A stretch of DNA of 64,000 nucleotides from Sphingomonas sp. (GTDB taxonomy: Bacteria; Pseudomonadota; Alphaproteobacteria; Sphingomonadales; Sphingomonadaceae): contig NZ_JAIXHL010000004.1 of NCBI RefSeq assembly GCF_030145815.1, positions 62,001-126,000 on the forward strand, given 5' to 3'. A program made the position numbers and the translations under genes. The notes beneath the pieces were generated by a model. It was not told the DNA's origin and did no database searches. It worked only from the letters and a program-made list of their open reading frames with translations. The stretch's first letter is position 1. Each line of letters starts with the position of its first letter. Below, piece after piece: positions 61,810-64,000 of this stretch.

Positions 61810-61815
61810 GCGTCC

Positions 61816-61987
61816 AATTCCTCCCCTGAGCTTGCTCAGGGGAGGGGGACCACCGCCAAAGGCGGTGGTGGAGGGGCGGCTGCGCAGACAGCCGTAAACA
61901 TCTCGGCAAAATTCCGCCGTCTGACGACGGCGACCCCTCCGTCAGCACTGCGTGCTGCCACCTCCCCTGCGCGGCAGGGGAGGAATT
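61816..61987. repeat. Sphingomonad-type interspersed palindromic repeat, copy 2
   Basis: 172 bases with ends AATTCCTCCCCTG and CAGGGGAGGAATT (13-bp terminal inverted repeat). Inner hairpins are CCGCCAAAGGCGG and GCCGTCTGACGACGGC. It shares its modules with 53327-53467 in reverse orientation and separates the small secreted protein from dgt. Confidence 0.85.
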
Positions 61988-61994
61988 GCAAAAC

Positions 61995-63158
61995 TCAAAA
62001 CCCCTCCGGCAATTCGATCGCCCCAACCACTTCGCGATACCGCGAGATCGCGTAGCGGTCGGTCATCCCCGCGATGAAGTCCGCGATATGCCGACTGCGC
62101 CACGGCTCTTCACCGGGCAGCGTTTCATGCCATGCCTCCGGCATCAGCGCCGGGTCCGCCGCATAGGCCGCATACAGCCCCGCGATCACGCCATGCGCCA
62201 TCTCCGCCGCCGCCAGCTGGTGCGGATGGTGATAGAGATTGGCGTACATGAAGCGCTTGAGCGCCCGCTCCTCCTCGCGCATCGCGTCGGAAAAGCCGCA
62301 CAGCGCCCGCCCCGCCGCGCGCACATCCTCGGCCGTCTCGATGCCCGTCTCGGCAATCCGCCGCCGCGTCTCGTCCAGCAGGTCGTTGACCATCACCCCA
62401 ATCTGCGCACGCACCAGTTCGCGCAGCAGCCGCTTCTCGGAAGCATCGGGGAACCGCGCGCGCACCGCATCCCATCCGCGCGCGACCAGCGGCACTGCCA
62501 GCAGCTGATCGAGCGTGAGCAGCCCAGCGCGCAAGCCATCGTCGATATCGTGATTGTCATAGGCGATGTCGTCGGCAATCGCCGCGACCTGCGCCTCCAG
62601 CGAGCTGTGCTGCGTCAGCTCCAGCGGAAACGCCGCATCCGCCGCCGCCAACGCCCAGCCCGGCGCGGTCACCGGCCCATTATGCTTGGCCAGCCCCTCC
62701 AGCGTCTCCCAGCTCAGGTTCAGCCCGTCCCATCCGGGATAGGGGCAATCGACCACCATCAGCGCACGCAGCGTGTTGCCATTATGGTCGAACCCGCCCT
62801 GCCCGCTCAGCGCCTCTTCCAGCGCGCGCTCACCGGCATGGCCGAACGGCGGGTGGCCGATATCGTGCGCCAGGCACAGGGCCTCGGTCAGATCCTCGTT
62901 CAGCCCCAGCGTCCGCGCCACCGTCCGTCCGATCTGCGCCACCTCCAGGCTGTGGGTCAGCCGGACGCGGAAATGGTCGCCATCGGGTGCCATGAACACC
63001 TGCGTCTTGTGGCGCAGGCGGCGAAAGCTGATCGAATGCACGATGCGGTCGCGGTCGCGCTGAAACGCATCGCGCGGCCCGCGCGCGGTCCCCTGCCCCT
63101 CGTCGTGGAACCGCCCACGGCTGCGCGCGGGATCGCTGGCATAGCGGGCAAGGGTCAT
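61995..63158 (-). CDS. dgt: dGTPase-like deoxynucleoside triphosphate triphosphohydrolase
   Basis: 387 residues, HD-domain phosphohydrolase that cleaves dNTPs to nucleoside and triphosphate. The HD metal site is clear: [32 protein letters not shown] and [16 protein letters not shown]. The N-terminal [21 protein letters not shown] (in part) is typical. ATG 63158 gives [15 protein letters not shown]. It lies 40 bases downstream of a SPOR gene. In related genomes argS follows closely; here it is 6 kb away. Confidence 0.95.
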   Translation of the reverse strand: MTLARYASDPARSRGRFHDEGQGTARGPRDAFQRDRDRIVHSISFRRLRHKTQVFMAPDGDHFRVRLTHSLEVAQIGRTVARTLGLNEDLTEALCLAHDIGHPPFGHAGERALEEALSGQGGFDHNGNTLRALMVVDCPYPGWDGLNLSWETLEGLAKHNGPVTAPGWALAAADAAFPLELTQHSSLEAQVAAIADDIAYDNHDIDDGLRAGLLTLDQLLAVPLVARGWDAVRARFPDASEKRLLRELVRAQIGVMVNDLLDETRRRIAETGIETAEDVRAAGRALCGFSDAMREEERALKRFMYANLYHHPHQLAAAEMAHGVIAGLYAAYAADPALMPEAWHETLPGEEPWRSRHIADFIAGMTDRYAISRYREVVGAIELPEGF

Positions 63159-63198
63159 CGAAAGCTGGTCACACGAATCGGCATCGCCGCCGCATAGA

Positions 63199-64000
63199 TC
63201 ATTTGACGTCGAGCTTCTCGATCTTCTGTCCCGCCTCGCTGGTCCAGGCAAAGGCCGAAACGCCCTTTTTCTTGATCGCGTTGACGAAGTCCTGCGCCGC
63301 CGCCGGCGTCTTGAACGGCCCGGCGAGCAAGCGGTTGGTGAAGCGCAGCGGCGTCGTCCATGCCTGTTTGCCGCGGAACTCTGCGGGCGCCTCGGCCACC
63401 GCCGCCTTCCACGCTTTGGGCAGCGCCTTCACGTCGGCGCCGCCAGCAACCTGCACCCAGTGGCGCGCGGGCTCGGCCTTGGCGGGATCAACCTTGGGCT
63501 TGGCCTTGGGGTCGGTCTTTGCCTTCGGCTTGGGATCCGCCTTTGCCTTGGGGTCCACCTTGGCCGCAGCCGCTGGCTTCGCCACAGTCTCAGGCTTGGG
63601 CTTGCTGGCTGCCACGGCCGGGGCTGCTGCCGGTTGTGGTTCCGGCGCGGGTGTCGGCTCGGCCTCACGCCCGGGCAGCGGATCGACGCCCAGCTCCGAC
63701 GCTGGAATCGTGATCCCCGCCATGATCCGCGCGATGACATTGTCCTCGCCCCCGACGCGGGGCTTGGGCTGAGGCGCAACCTCGGGCGCAGGTTCAGGCG
63801 AACGCGCGACTTCAACCGGCGTCGCCGCTGGCGGCGGAGCAGCCGCAGACGCCGTCGCAGCTTCGGCAGCACGCCGCGCCTCGGCTTCACGCGTCGCGCG
63901 CTCCTGCGCAGCCCGGGCGTCCGCCTCGCGCTGCGCCTGAGCCGCACGCTCTGCGTCAGCGAGCCGCTGCGCTTCGGCCTGACGCTGCGCCGCGGCGACG
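63199..64000 (-). CDS. SPOR-domain protein with Lys/Pro repeats (partial, N-terminus off window)
   Basis: The frame is open to the window end, so at least 266 residues. From the N-terminal side: a long charged coiled coil (repeated RxAxEAxAR, seen from 64000 to about 63840), a Pro-rich spacer, a segment [18 protein letters not shown], a lysine-rich tract built of [12 protein letters not shown] units (about 63480-63590) and a C-terminal SPOR domain ([18 protein letters not shown] in part, [18 protein letters not shown]). It is probably a septal peptidoglycan-binding protein. An internal ATG at 63723 is not the true start. Confidence 0.82.
   Translation of the reverse strand, partial: VAAAQRQAEAQRLADAERAAQAQREADARAAQERATREAEARRAAEAATASAAAPPPAATPVEVARSPEPAPEVAPQPKPRVGGEDNVIARIMAGITIPASELGVDPLPGREAEPTPAPEPQPAAAPAVAASKPKPETVAKPAAAAKVDPKAKADPKPKAKTDPKAKPKVDPAKAEPARHWVQVAGGADVKALPKAWKAAVAEAPAEFRGKQAWTTPLRFTNRLLAGPFKTPAAAQDFVNAIKKKGVSAFAWTSEAGQKIEKLDVK

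Overview
The window reads as chromosomal DNA of a high-GC alphaproteobacterium of the Sphingomonadaceae (Sphingomonas or a close relative). The grounds are: a serine palmitoyltransferase very close in sequence to the Sphingomonas paucimobilis enzyme with its dedicated acyl carrier protein; CtrA; a complete PhyR-NepR-EcfG general stress locus; a long TonB-dependent receptor; and many GC-rich extragenic palindromes. Gene density is high and nearly all genes look intact. There is one tRNA (Ser, CGA) and no rRNA, CRISPR array, transposase or prophage.

Layout. 0-6 kb: the end of an M28 peptidase, an RcnB-like protein, MsrC, a lipoprotein, ArfB, an RluA-type pseudouridine synthase, WrbA, a pirin and a divergent LysR regulator. 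6-10 kb: a TonB-dependent receptor and ctrA, whose upstream region carries a CtrA-like box and three GANTC sites. 10-28 kb: tRNA-Ser, hspQ, rplU, rpmA, a GNAT enzyme, a DUF2750 gene between long inverted repeats, a three-gene RND efflux pump, a predicted metal-dependent hydrolase with a divergent TetR regulator, obgE, Uma2, an OmpV/MipA protein, an esterase, a TonB-domain protein and proB. 27.3-37.1 kb: a probable ceramide/glycosphingolipid region with an NAD-dependent reductase (CerR-like), an ACP, Spt, a hybrid kinase, a 270-bp structured MITE-like element, LptF, LptG, a desaturase and a large GNAT-like protein that could be the ceramide synthase. 37-45 kb: a small periplasmic protein, xth, an ErpA/HesB protein, an unknown protein, an M23 peptidase, a DUF455 protein, Bcp and GlnE.

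45-49.4 kb is the general stress response locus: a second NepR-like protein, ecfG, a 45-residue membrane protein, phyR, nepR and a degenerate histidine kinase resembling PhyP. It is followed by a candidate small RNA with two C-rich loops and an entericidin-like lipoprotein, both preceded by EcfG-like promoter motifs. 49.4-64 kb holds a minus-strand housekeeping series (a SPOR protein, dgt, argS, a second SPOR protein, nagZ, scpA, scpB, tatA, tatB, tatC). Between dgt and argS lies a block with rarD, a membrane protein, a methyltransferase, a DUF1501/DUF1800 pair and a small secreted protein.

The observations most worth pursuing are the second NepR-like gene beside ecfG, the candidate stress sRNA, the sphingolipid gene cluster that also carries LPS-type exporters, the structured element that supplies the stop codon of the hybrid kinase, and the CtrA/GANTC arrangement at ctrA. 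All functions are assigned by reading the sequence; no database search was run.
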